Below are positions 1 through 6,628 of a stretch of DNA of 9,135 nucleotides, piece by piece (positions within the stretch are counted from its first letter, which is position 1; every line of letters starts with the position of its first letter). This stretch comes from JACKCP01 sp051744925. Its GTDB lineage: Bacteria > Desulfobacterota > Desulfobacteria > Desulfobacterales > JACKCP01. A program made the translations under genes and the position numbers. Below the pieces are notes generated by a model that was given only the letters and a program-made list of their open reading frames with translations, made no database searches and was not told where the DNA came from. The DNA lies in NCBI GenBank assembly GCA_051744925.1, contig JBNJDM010000085.1:1-9135 (forward strand), in the 5' to 3' direction.

Positions 1-336
1 AGATTTCCTTTATGGCTTGCTCCTGTTCAGGCAGTTCTTCTTCCCGTAAACGACTCCCTGATTCCCAAAGCAGAAGAATACATGAATTTTTTGAAACAAA
101 ACAACATCAGAGCACTTACAGATGACAGATCAGAAAGTATTAAAAGAAAAATAAGAGATGCACAGGTCTCACAGATTCCTCTTATACTTACTATAGGCGA
201 AAAAGAGGTTGAAAATACAACTTTTGCTGTAAGAACTCTTACAGGTAATGTTAAAATGGGTGTTGCACAAAACGATTTTATTGATAAGGTTAAAAAACAT
301 ATAGATTCAAAAAACTTATCTCTTGAAATCTTTTAG
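1..336 (+). CDS. thrS: Threonyl-tRNA synthetase, C-terminal part (5' end outside window)
   Basis: This is the last 111 residues of a class II threonyl-tRNA synthetase, the cytoplasmic enzyme that charges tRNA-Thr with threonine. The frame is open from base 1, and the first methionine (base 82) is internal: the in-frame upstream residues read FPLWLAPVQAVLLPVND, the conserved entry into the class IIa anticodon-binding domain of ThrRS. The following segment (LTDDRSESIKRKIRDAQ, then IPLILTIGEKEVENTTFAVR) matches the rest of that domain, including the IP..L..G..E core. The catalytic, editing and TGS domains must lie upstream of the window. The C-terminus (IDSKNLSLEIF) looks natural, so there is no sign of truncation at this end. 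A hairpin follows the stop. In many bacteria thrS is followed by infC, but here it is followed by an unrelated sensor kinase. Confidence 0.95.
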   Translation, partial: RFPLWLAPVQAVLLPVNDSLIPKAEEYMNFLKQNNIRALTDDRSESIKRKIRDAQVSQIPLILTIGEKEVENTTFAVRTLTGNVKMGVAQNDFIDKVKKHIDSKNLSLEIF

Positions 337-349
337 CTTATAATTTTCC

Positions 350-402
350 TTAATAAATAAGATTACAGGGGTTTGGATACACCAAGGCCCCTGATTTATT
401 AA
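350..402 (+). terminator. Hairpin after thrS, possible weak terminator
   Basis: CAGGGGTTTGG (366-376) pairs with CCAAGGCCCCTG (382-393) around a 5-base loop, with one G-T wobble and one bulged G. An outer helix, TTAATAAAT (350-358) with ATTTATTAA (394-402), extends it, leaving a 7-base bulge on the 5' side. It lies 14 bases after the thrS stop. No U-run follows the stem, so intrinsic termination may be inefficient. It could instead protect the 3' end of the mRNA. Confidence 0.5.
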
Positions 403-533
403 AAAGCCTTAATTTATAAGTAACAAAAAATACAGCCTTCTGAAAAGTTATACATTTTAAAGATTTATACTTTTTCATATAAAAATTTAAAAACAACTCT
501 CAAGACAGAGCTCATACAAAAACAGGCAGTAAA

Positions 534-2522
534 ATGGATTTTACTGATAACAATGAATCAAAAAAAATAGGATTTCTGAAAAAAACAGCTGCTGCTGTTT
601 TTACACTTTTCTTTGCTCTGTACTTAGGACTTACAATAACTTTTCAGTACAATACTCACAATGAACTGAACAAAACAAGGAATAAGGAACATCAGAAGGA
701 GATTGAAAAAAGAGCAATATCTCTGAATTATTTTTTTACAGAAAGACAAAATGATTTAAATGATATCGCATCAGGAAATGCTGTAACTTCATATTTTGAG
801 AACAAAGCACTCGGAATGAGTCTTAAATACGGTTTAAGATCAAGCATTCTCAATATAGAAAAAAAATTCAACAACTTTATTTTTTCAAGAGAATATAATA
901 ATAAAACAATATATTCTAAAATTCTTCTTGCTGACAAAGAAAACAAATGTATAGCATCTGCATCTGAATTTGAAAATTTTTCTCAATCAGACAAAAATGA
1001 ATGTAAAATCTCCAAAACAGCAGATACAAGAAAACTTATTTTTACACACAAAAATTTTTTCATTATTAAAACTCCTGTTTTTTTTAAAAATAAATACAAA
1101 GGGAATATCTTTGCATGGATAAATAAAGATTTAATCATAAACAATTTTCTGGATCAGTCCGAAGATACAACTGGCTATCTTGCTTTATTTTCGGATAAAG
1201 GCGAAATAACAGCAACGTCTTCACCCGATGAAAAAAATCTTTCCCTGCTTATAAATTCAAACCTTCAAATGTTTAAATCAAGCCTTAAACAAATCGATTT
1301 CTCAGGAAAAAAAATTAATATATATAAAAAAGGTTTGATTAAATTCTTTGGAGCAAACTTATCCCAAAACAATTATTACTTAATAGAAATAATACCTGAA
1401 AATTCAATAAAAGAACCCTCCCCTTTAATTCCCATAACTGCAATGCTAATACTTTTTTCCGGTGCAGTAATTTTTTTAGGTCTTTGGTGGAGGCTTAATT
1501 CACTTAATACTTCTCTCCAGAAAAAAATCAGCCGGGAAATAGCTGTTCAGGAGATTATAAAAGAAAAAAATACAGAACTTGAAAAAGAAGTAAAAAAAAG
1601 AAAGGCAGCAGAAAAAAATCTTTTCCTGGCAAATAAAAACCTTGAAAATAAAGTAAAAGAAAAAACTGCCAACCTTGAAAAAACCTTAAAAAGACTCAGG
1701 GTTACCCAGTCGCAGCTTGTTCAGTCTGAAAAGATGGCTTCAATAGGTCAGCTTTCTGCAGGAATTGCACATGAAATAAATAATCCTCTGGGATTTATCA
1801 AAACAAATATTTCTACTTTGAAAATCTATGTGAACAAAATAATGGATCTTGTAAAAGAGTATGAAGAATTTGAAAAAAAATTCACAGAATCATACAAAGA
1901 TGAACTTGATACGATTAAAAAAATAAAAATAGAAATAGATCTGGATTATATAAAAGAAGATATAAAGAACCTTTTTGAAGAAACTGATGAAGGAATTAAA
2001 AGAATACTTGCCATAATTACAGATTTAAAATTTTTTGCACATCATGACAATGAAGAATTAACAGAAACAGATATTCATAAATGCATAGACTCGACACTTA
2101 ATGTAATTCACAATGAAATAAAATATAAAGCAGAAGTTATAAAAAAATATTATCTTCAAAGTACAGTAAAATGCTATCCTCAGAGAATAAATCAAATCCT
2201 TACAAATATTATTATAAATGCAGCACAGTCGATAAAAGACAAAGGTGAAATCACAATAGAAACCTATAAAAACAATGGTTATGCTGTAATAAAAATAAGC
2301 GATACAGGAGAAGGTATTCCTGACAACATTAAAGACAGAATTTTTGATCCTTTTTTCTCTACAAAACCTGTGGGTCAGGGCACAGGACTCGGGCTTCATG
2401 TTGTTTATGATCTTGTTAAAAAGCATAAAGGAAAAATTAAAATAGAAAGCAGACCTGATCAGGGTACATCTTTTTATATTTCACTTCCTTTTAATCCCCG
2501 GAACACTGCTGTTGATATTTAA
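534..2522 (+). CDS. Membrane-bound sensor histidine kinase (orphan)
   Basis: A 662-residue two-component sensor kinase. An N-terminal membrane helix (about residues 14-36) and a second (about 297-319, ending in LGLWWRL) enclose a periplasmic sensor region of about 260 residues. The stretch YLALFSDKGEITATSS (215-230) suggests a Cache-type (dCache) fold, but the ligand cannot be read. A Lys/Glu-rich coiled coil (about 325-400) leads to the H-box MASIGQLSAGIAHEINNPLG with the phospho-acceptor at H413. A long two-helix segment (420-500) follows, then the HATPase_c domain: N-box around N558/N562, G1 box DTGEGIP (590-596), F-box FDPFFSTK (604-611) and G2 box GQGTGLGL (614-621). All catalytic boxes look intact. 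No receiver domain is fused, and no response regulator lies in the window, so its partner is elsewhere. The Shine-Dalgarno is weak (AGGCAG, 523-528). The ATG at 534 is chosen because it gives a short charged N-terminus directly before the first membrane helix. Confidence 0.93.
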   Translation: MDFTDNNESKKIGFLKKTAAAVFTLFFALYLGLTITFQYNTHNELNKTRNKEHQKEIEKRAISLNYFFTERQNDLNDIASGNAVTSYFENKALGMSLKYGLRSSILNIEKKFNNFIFSREYNNKTIYSKILLADKENKCIASASEFENFSQSDKNECKISKTADTRKLIFTHKNFFIIKTPVFFKNKYKGNIFAWINKDLIINNFLDQSEDTTGYLALFSDKGEITATSSPDEKNLSLLINSNLQMFKSSLKQIDFSGKKINIYKKGLIKFFGANLSQNNYYLIEIIPENSIKEPSPLIPITAMLILFSGAVIFLGLWWRLNSLNTSLQKKISREIAVQEIIKEKNTELEKEVKKRKAAEKNLFLANKNLENKVKEKTANLEKTLKRLRVTQSQLVQSEKMASIGQLSAGIAHEINNPLGFIKTNISTLKIYVNKIMDLVKEYEEFEKKFTESYKDELDTIKKIKIEIDLDYIKEDIKNLFEETDEGIKRILAIITDLKFFAHHDNEELTETDIHKCIDSTLNVIHNEIKYKAEVIKKYYLQSTVKCYPQRINQILTNIIINAAQSIKDKGEITIETYKNNGYAVIKISDTGEGIPDNIKDRIFDPFFSTKPVGQGTGLGLHVVYDLVKKHKGKIKIESRPDQGTSFYISLPFNPRNTAVDI

Positions 2523-2583
2523 ATTTTTAATAAATATAATTTTCTTGTCAGTCATATGAATCAAAAAAAGAAAGAAAAATCAA

Positions 2584-3084
2584 ATGACACCTGAATTTAT
2601 TATAAACAAACTCAACCTTAAACCCCTTGAGCCTGAAGGAGGTTTTTTCTGCGAAACCTACAGATCAGACGAGGTTTTAGAGAACAGTTGGCTTAAAAAT
2701 AAATACGGTAAAGACAAATATTTAAAAACTGCTATATACTATCTTATTACAAAAGATACAAAATCAGCTCTCCACAGACTTAAATCGGATGAGATCTTTC
2801 ATTTTTATTCAGGAGATCCGGTTTTAATGTTTTTAATATATCCTGAGGGGAGAACAGAAAAAAAAATACTGGGAAACAGAATTGACAAGGGAGAGACTCC
2901 CCAGGTACTTGTTCCTGCCCGGACCTGGCAGGGCTGTATACTCATGGAAGGCGGTAAATATGCTTTAATGGGAACAACTATGTCTCCTGGGTTTGATTTT
3001 TCAGATTATGAGGAACCTGACCTCGAAAAATTAATAAAAGGTTTTCCAGAAGAAAAAGAAATCATAAACAAGCTTTGCAACTGA
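2584..3084 (+). CDS. Cupin_5 / DUF985 family protein
   Basis: A 166-residue single-domain cytoplasmic protein of the cupin superfamily (Cupin_5, formerly DUF985; related to yeast YML079w). Family hallmarks visible are the N-terminal L.PLEPEGGFFCETYRS, the strand AIYYLI (50-55), SALHRLKSDEIFHFYSGDP (61-79) with the candidate ligand residues H64, E70 and H73, the second barrel strand VLVPARTWQG (108-117), and TTMSPGFDFSDYE (131-143). Length and order match complete family members. The family's biochemical function is not established. Sugar- or nucleotide-sugar-related roles have been proposed from the fold, so no reaction is assigned. It follows the kinase by 61 bases with no terminator between them, so the two may be co-transcribed, though no functional link is apparent. 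Only an AG-rich stretch (2566-2579) precedes the ATG. Confidence 0.9.
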   Translation: MTPEFIINKLNLKPLEPEGGFFCETYRSDEVLENSWLKNKYGKDKYLKTAIYYLITKDTKSALHRLKSDEIFHFYSGDPVLMFLIYPEGRTEKKILGNRIDKGETPQVLVPARTWQGCILMEGGKYALMGTTMSPGFDFSDYEEPDLEKLIKGFPEEKEIINKLCN

Positions 3085-3198
3085 TTTAAATCTGTTTTTC
3101 ATATTCTTCAAACTTGAAAATCATTGAATTTAGGTTTAGACACAAAGAATAAATTTATAAAAAATCAACAGACATAATATAATAAAAAAGGATACAAA

Positions 3199-3975
3199 AT
3201 GCTTAAAGCCGGAATTTTTCTCGATGCTGAAAATCTCAGCAGAAACGGCGGATGGGGAATAAGATACGAAATAATCAAAGATCTTGCAGAAGCTCAGGGT
3301 ACCAGAATGCTAAGAGCAAATGCATATCTTGCTATAGATGTAGACAGAGAAATGCAGGATCATCAGTACAGAATAAGAAATGAGAACTACAGAGATGCAA
3401 TAAGACGAACCGGAGTTCATCTTGTGCTCAAAGAAGTAAGAAGATATGTCGATTCCACAGGAGAACTTGTTGTAAAAGCAAATGCAGACCTTGATCTTGC
3501 TGTTGATGCACTTCTTCAGTCGGACAACCTTGACTATATTATTATCGGAAGCGGAGACGGTGATTTTTTAAGGCTTGTACGGGCACTTCAGAACAGAGGG
3601 AAAAGAGTTGACCTCCTTTCTTTTGGCAATACAAGTCATGATCTTATGAGAGAGGTAGATAATCATTTTTCAGGTTTTCTTATACCCGGACTTCTTGGAA
3701 ATGACGACAGCGGAAGAAACAGGGGAATAATGCATGCATTTAATGAGGAAAGGGGATTTGGTTTTATAACCATGCGCACAGGCCTTGGTCTTCAGGATTC
3801 AAGACACGATATATTCTGTCATATAAAAGATGTTTTAAAAGACGGTCACCCAACTACTGATACAGCTTATGTTGCAAATCTAAAGCACCAGAAAGTAATA
3901 CTTGAATTTGATATTGAAGATACTGATGATGGGTTAAAAGCAACAAACATTACTGAATTTAAATGGAAGAAATAA
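3199..3975 (+). CDS. NYN-domain (LabA/DUF88-like) putative ribonuclease with C-terminal cold-shock-like domain
   Basis: A 258-residue two-domain cytoplasmic protein. Residues 1-160 form a NYN (PIN-like) domain of the LabA/DUF88 type. AGIFLDAEN carries the first acidic residue D9 with N12; VVKANADLDLAVDALL (91-106) carries D97, D99 and D103; IIIGSGDGDFLRLV (114-127) carries D120 and D122; and KRVDLLSFG (135-143) is the last strand. These acidic residues are those expected to bind metal in NYN nucleases. Residues about 174-258 resemble a cold-shock (OB-fold) domain: RGIMHAFNEERGFGFITM (175-192) contains an RNP1-like RGFGFIT, and DIFCHIKDV (204-212) is RNP2-like. Together they suggest an RNA-binding nuclease, but activity and target are inferred. 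A Shine-Dalgarno-like AAAAAGGA (3185-3192) sits 6 bases before the ATG. The gene is transcribed toward the acyl-CoA ligase and ends just before a strong hairpin. Confidence 0.88.
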   Translation: MLKAGIFLDAENLSRNGGWGIRYEIIKDLAEAQGTRMLRANAYLAIDVDREMQDHQYRIRNENYRDAIRRTGVHLVLKEVRRYVDSTGELVVKANADLDLAVDALLQSDNLDYIIIGSGDGDFLRLVRALQNRGKRVDLLSFGNTSHDLMREVDNHFSGFLIPGLLGNDDSGRNRGIMHAFNEERGFGFITMRTGLGLQDSRHDIFCHIKDVLKDGHPTTDTAYVANLKHQKVILEFDIEDTDDGLKATNITEFKWKK

Positions 3976-3980
3976 ATTAT

Positions 3981-4012
3981 TTGTGCCCTGATCTTTTTTC
4001 TTCAGGGCACAA
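3981..4012. terminator. Bidirectional hairpin terminator between convergent genes
   Basis: A perfect 11-bp stem, TTGTGCCCTGA (3981-3991) with TCAGGGCACAA (4002-4012), closes a 10-base pyrimidine loop. It lies 5 bases after the NYN gene stop (plus strand) and about 30 bases after the acyl-CoA ligase stop (minus strand). The U-rich run after the stem is better on the minus strand (TAATTTATTTCTT) than on the plus strand (AATAAAGC), so it may serve the ligase gene better. Confidence 0.8.
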
Positions 4013-4042
4013 AATAAAGCTTAAAAATTTCAGGAAAAAATT

Positions 4043-5653
4043 CTAATAATCATTAAAATCTCTTTTAAAGCTTGAATAAATACCTGTAAACTTTTTCCTA
4101 AGCTCCGGTTTTTCAATTTTGCCTGTTGGGTTTCTGGGAACATATTCAAAATGAACAATTCTTGGCCTTCTGTACCTTGGCAACTCAGAACAAAAATCTA
4201 TCATTTCCTCTTCTGATATATCTTTGCCTTTTTTGGGCTGGACTACTGCTGTTACAAGTTCACCAAGTCTTTTGTCGGGGGTGCCTATAACTGCAACATC
4301 ATGAACCTTTGGATGAGAAAGAATATAATCTTCTATTTCAGCAGGAAAAATATTTTCCCCGCCTGTTATTATCACGTCTTTTTTCCGGTCAAGAAGCCAG
4401 ATAAATCCGTCTTTATCAACTCTTGCAATATCACCTGTTCTCAGCCAGCCGTTAATAATAGTTTTTTCTGTGGCTTCCCTGTTTTTATAATACTCTTTCA
4501 TAACTCCCCTACCCCTTACTATAAGCTCTCCCGGCTCTCCAACAGGAACAGGCTGCATATTTCTGTATACAATATTGTATTCCCACCCATATCCGGGAAT
4601 TCCAACAGCACCGATTTTTTCAAGATTAATCATTCCAAGATGAACACACCCCGGTCCTGAAGCTTCTGTCAGGCCGTAGTTTGTATCGTATTCATGATGA
4701 GGAAATACAGCCTCCCATTTTCTTACAAGACTTTCTGGTACAGGCTGTGCCCCCATATGCATAAGCCTCCATGAGGACAAATCATAATCATTTACATCTA
4801 TTTCTTTATTTTCAATTGCTACAAGAATATCATGGGCCCATGGAACAAGAAGCCAGACAATAGACACAGATTCCTGTGCAACCGCTTTTATAATATGACG
4901 GGGTTTTGTTCCTTTTAAAATAACACCCTTGCCTCCTGTTTTAAGACTTCCAAACCAGTGCATTTTAGCACCTGTATGATAAAGAGGAGGAATGCATAAA
5001 AAAACATCATCCTTTGTCTGTCCGTGATGCTTTTGTTCAACTTCGCAGGCAAAGGCAAGATTATCATGTGTTAACAAAACTGCTTTGGGATCTCCTGTTG
5101 TTCCCGAAGTAAAATACATTGCAGCATCATCTTTGCTGTCAAGACTTATATTGCTTAAAGCTTCAGTATCTGCATTATCATTTAAAAGTTCAGAAAGATG
5201 TATACAATACTCAGGCATTAAAGACTCAGGTCCTGTAAAAATATATAAAATATCAAGATCTTTTAGCTCTGAATGAATTTTGTTGACCCGCTCTGTAAAT
5301 GTCTCATCAAAAAAAACAGCTTTTGCTTCAACAAGCTTTATACAGTTTCTGATAGTTTTTGCCATAAACCTGAAATTTATAGGTACAGCAAGGGCTCCTG
5401 ACTTAAGTATGGCAAAATAAACAGGAAGCCACTCAAGAGAATTCATCATAAGATGAACAACACAGTCCCCTTTTTTTATTCCCCTTTTTAAAAGAGATGC
5501 AGAAATTTTTTCAGAAAGAGAACCAAACTGACTCCAGGTAATTTCCTTTCTTGAATTTTTCTCAGGCTCTATTTCCACAAGTGCACAATCATCGAAAAAC
5601 CGGTTTTTATTTATATCTAAAAGCTCTGTTATAAGCGGAAGTTTAGAATTCAA
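4043..5653 (-). CDS. Acyl-CoA synthetase (AMP-forming ligase), TTG start
   Basis: A 536-residue member of the ANL superfamily (acyl/aryl-CoA synthetases), which activates a carboxylic acid with ATP to an acyl-AMP and then transfers it to CoA. The core motifs are all present: phosphate-binding loop TSGTTGDPK (182-190), A5 motif YGLTE (326-330), TGD (407-409), hinge motif DRKKDVIITGGENIFPAEIE (422-441) and the C-terminal catalytic-lysine motif NPTGKIEK (508-515, K512). Overall it resembles fatty-acyl/aryl-CoA ligases of the FadD/MenE-like group. The substrate cannot be read. A role in fatty-acid or aromatic-acid degradation is plausible for this type of organism. The start is TTG (5653-5651): an AAAGG Shine-Dalgarno lies 8 bases before it, and the first in-frame ATG would remove the conserved N-terminal region. 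The gene stands alone, convergent with the NYN gene and preceded by nearly 1 kb without genes. Confidence 0.92.
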   Translation of the reverse strand: MNSKLPLITELLDINKNRFFDDCALVEIEPEKNSRKEITWSQFGSLSEKISASLLKRGIKKGDCVVHLMMNSLEWLPVYFAILKSGALAVPINFRFMAKTIRNCIKLVEAKAVFFDETFTERVNKIHSELKDLDILYIFTGPESLMPEYCIHLSELLNDNADTEALSNISLDSKDDAAMYFTSGTTGDPKAVLLTHDNLAFACEVEQKHHGQTKDDVFLCIPPLYHTGAKMHWFGSLKTGGKGVILKGTKPRHIIKAVAQESVSIVWLLVPWAHDILVAIENKEIDVNDYDLSSWRLMHMGAQPVPESLVRKWEAVFPHHEYDTNYGLTEASGPGCVHLGMINLEKIGAVGIPGYGWEYNIVYRNMQPVPVGEPGELIVRGRGVMKEYYKNREATEKTIINGWLRTGDIARVDKDGFIWLLDRKKDVIITGGENIFPAEIEDYILSHPKVHDVAVIGTPDKRLGELVTAVVQPKKGKDISEEEMIDFCSELPRYRRPRIVHFEYVPRNPTGKIEKPELRKKFTGIYSSFKRDFNDY

Positions 5654-5940
5654 GTCACAAACCTTTCTTTTTATCTTCTAATAAAAACAATTTTTTAGAA
5701 ATACTCCCCATGCTAAAAATTTTCAAGAATTTTTATTATACTGATACTATTCAGCTGCAATTTAATCTCACTGAGGCTTGAAGGAACAGAAAAACATATA
5801 TGAGCAGCAAAGCTTTGTTTCACTTACCACAACCTGCTCAAAAACAAATATACAAAAATATCAGAGATTTAACTTAAAACAGAAGACTTGGAACAAACCC
5901 GGATAACATGTTTAAGATTTAAAAATTAAGCGGTTTCCGC
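5654..5940. other. Gene-free leader region upstream of the acyl-CoA ligase
   Basis: No open frame with a credible start and Shine-Dalgarno is visible on either strand. The region contains the ligase ribosome-binding site (minus strand, just above 5653), the possible -10 box, an inverted repeat TGAGCAG (5801-5807) / CTGCTCA (5834-5840) enclosing the 10-bp palindrome CAAAGCTTTG (5808-5817), and a small hairpin AAGCGG-TTT-CCGCTT (5928-5942) at the boundary with the repeat block. Confidence 0.6.
5735..5740 (-). promoter_or_regulatory. Possible -10 box for the acyl-CoA ligase gene
   Basis: A perfect TATAAT reads on the minus strand at 5740-5735, about 80 bases before the TTG start. No convincing -35 hexamer sits 16-18 bases upstream (the best nearby TTGCAG is only 14 away), so this is a weak call in AT-rich DNA. 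Confidence 0.25.
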
Positions 5941-5946
5941 TTTAAA

Positions 5947-6019
5947 TTCCGTGTTTTCAGAGTCTTCCGTGGTTATAAAATTCTTTATTAACCACAGAAA
6001 AACACTGAATTTCACGGAA
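5947..6019. repeat. Long imperfect inverted repeat (about 30-bp arms)
   Basis: The left arm (5947-5975) begins TTCCGTG and ends CCGTGGTTA. The right arm (5989-6019) begins TAACCACAG and ends CACGGAA. Reverse-complementing the right arm aligns it with the left over nearly its whole length, with a 2-base gap and a few mismatches, around a 13-base AT-rich centre. The left arm also repeats TTCCGTG inside itself. The CCGTGGTTA...TAACCAC style recalls short interspersed repeats in many proteobacteria. No coding sequence lies inside it, so it is at most a non-autonomous or relic element. Confidence 0.75.
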
Positions 6020-6052
6020 AAAAGTTCATTCACCTGCAGGCTTCCCAGGGAT

Positions 6053-6096
6053 CCTGCCCCGCCCTTTACCCACGAAATTTATTCAAACATGACGCT
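6053..6096 (+). repeat. Degenerate direct repeat, copy 1
   Basis: This begins CCTGCC, runs through CCTTTACCCA (6062-6071) and ends TGACGCT. It aligns with 6342-6372, which has the same order of blocks but lacks about 13 bases spread over small gaps. It is locally more GC-rich than the flanking DNA. Confidence 0.55.
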
Positions 6097-6153
6097 CCAA
6101 ACTAATTTCTAAAGCTAACATTGGCAATTTAATACCTGGTCACATTAAATATA

Positions 6154-6179
6154 GGCTCCCAAGCAGGAGCTTGGGAGCC
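6154..6179. repeat. REP-like perfect hairpin
   Basis: GGCTCCCAAGC (6154-6164) and GCTTGGGAGCC (6169-6179) form a perfect 11-bp stem around AGGA. The pattern (TCCCA-AGC loop GCT-TGGGA) belongs to a style of short extragenic palindrome found in many copies in deltaproteobacteria and cyanobacteria. Some such palindromes are thought to be moved by RAYT (TnpA-REP) transposases. No poly-U follows on either strand and no gene ends nearby, so a terminator is unlikely. Confidence 0.7.
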
Positions 6180-6244
6180 AGCAGTCCGAGAGAGCTTATC
6201 ATATAAAGCAACATGCGAATTGACTGGCAGCCGACGACCGGGCT

Positions 6245-6269
6245 CGTTACCAATCTCTGATTGGGAATG
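6245..6269. repeat. Second REP-like hairpin, decayed
   Basis: CCAATC (6250-6255) pairs with GATTGG (6259-6264) around TCT. Beyond one mismatch the stem continues, CGTT with AATG, out to 6245 and 6269. The wider sequence GCTCGTTaCCAATC...GATTGGGAATGC resembles the common GCTCGTTCCCA/TGGGAATGC form of the same kind of palindrome as at 6154-6179, with substitutions. Confidence 0.55.
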
Positions 6270-6341
6270 CATAGGAAAACATTTTTTTACCAGCACAATT
6301 CTCCACTAGATACCTGCTTTCAGCTCATTACCAGGCTCGGA

Positions 6342-6372
6342 CCTGCCCTTTACCCAAAAATTATTTGACGCT
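6342..6372 (+). repeat. Degenerate direct repeat, copy 2
   Basis: CCTGCCCTTTACCCA (6342-6356), then an AATTATT stretch and TGACGCT (6366-6372), repeats the block order of 6053-6096 in the same orientation about 290 bases away. The two copies bracket both REP-like hairpins. Confidence 0.55.
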
Positions 6373-6387
6373 AATAAACGCTAATAA
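6368..6387 (+). repeat. Two tandem copies of ACGCTAATAA
   Basis: The 10-base unit ACGCTAATAA occurs twice head to tail, followed by a partial AATCGC. A related, degenerate pattern in the opposite orientation (AGCTCAAATTAGCGGCATTCGC, within 6570-6602) lies on the far side of the triple-hairpin unit. Confidence 0.6.
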
Positions 6388-6391
6388 AATC

Positions 6392-6409
6392 GCTTTTTCA
6401 AGAAAAAGC
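6392..6409. repeat. Short perfect hairpin
   Basis: GCTTTTTC (6392-6399) and GAAAAAGC (6402-6409) form a perfect 8-bp stem with a 2-base centre. It has no adjacent gene end and is probably part of the repeat cluster. Confidence 0.45.
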
Positions 6410-6434
6410 CCGACAGTATAAAATTGTGTGTTTA

Positions 6435-6510
6435 CCCTGGAAGGGAAATGTCATACAGCCGGTGGTTTTAACCACCGGTCTGATCATTTTTTGTATAGTC
6501 CTGAAAGGAC
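6435..6510. repeat. Triple-hairpin interspersed repeat unit
   Basis: Three hairpins occur in a row: CCCT-GGA-AGGG (6435-6445), the long CCGGTGGTT-TT-AACCACCGG (6459-6478, 9-bp stem) and GTCCT-GAA-AGGAC (6498-6510). The two outer small hairpins are variants of one CCCTGAAAGGG-like motif in the same orientation. The arrangement, a CCCTGAAAGGG-type motif followed by a strong GGTGG/CCACC palindrome, resembles multi-copy intergenic repeats seen in Bacteroidetes, Chlorobi and deltaproteobacteria. Copy number in this genome cannot be judged from one window. Confidence 0.65.
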
Positions 6511-6628
6511 AGCGTATTAATAATAATATCGAATTTAAATGGTTCCCGGGTTTAAAGGCTTTGTAAAAAAGCTCCATTAGCTCAAATTAGCGGCATTCGC
6601 AGCAAAAAAGGCAGTTTTCGTTCAGCAA

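Noticed and set aside
2058..2426. Open frame of 122 codons on the minus strand inside the sensor kinase gene
   Set aside because: It lies opposite the conserved HATPase_c domain, which is clearly the coding frame. The antisense translation is a Phe/Tyr/Ile-rich shadow without motifs or a Shine-Dalgarno.
3178..3183. Perfect TATAAT just upstream of the NYN gene
   Set aside because: There is no acceptable -35 at 16-18 bases, and the implied start would lie within the ribosome-binding site.
4301..4660. Open frame of 119 codons on the plus strand inside the acyl-CoA ligase gene
   Set aside because: It is the antisense shadow of the conserved A7-A8 motif region of the ligase, with no recognisable protein features.
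6213..6260. 15-codon frame (MRIDWQPTTGLVTNL) within the repeat block
   Set aside because: It has no Shine-Dalgarno and overlaps the decayed REP-like hairpin. It is compatible with chance.
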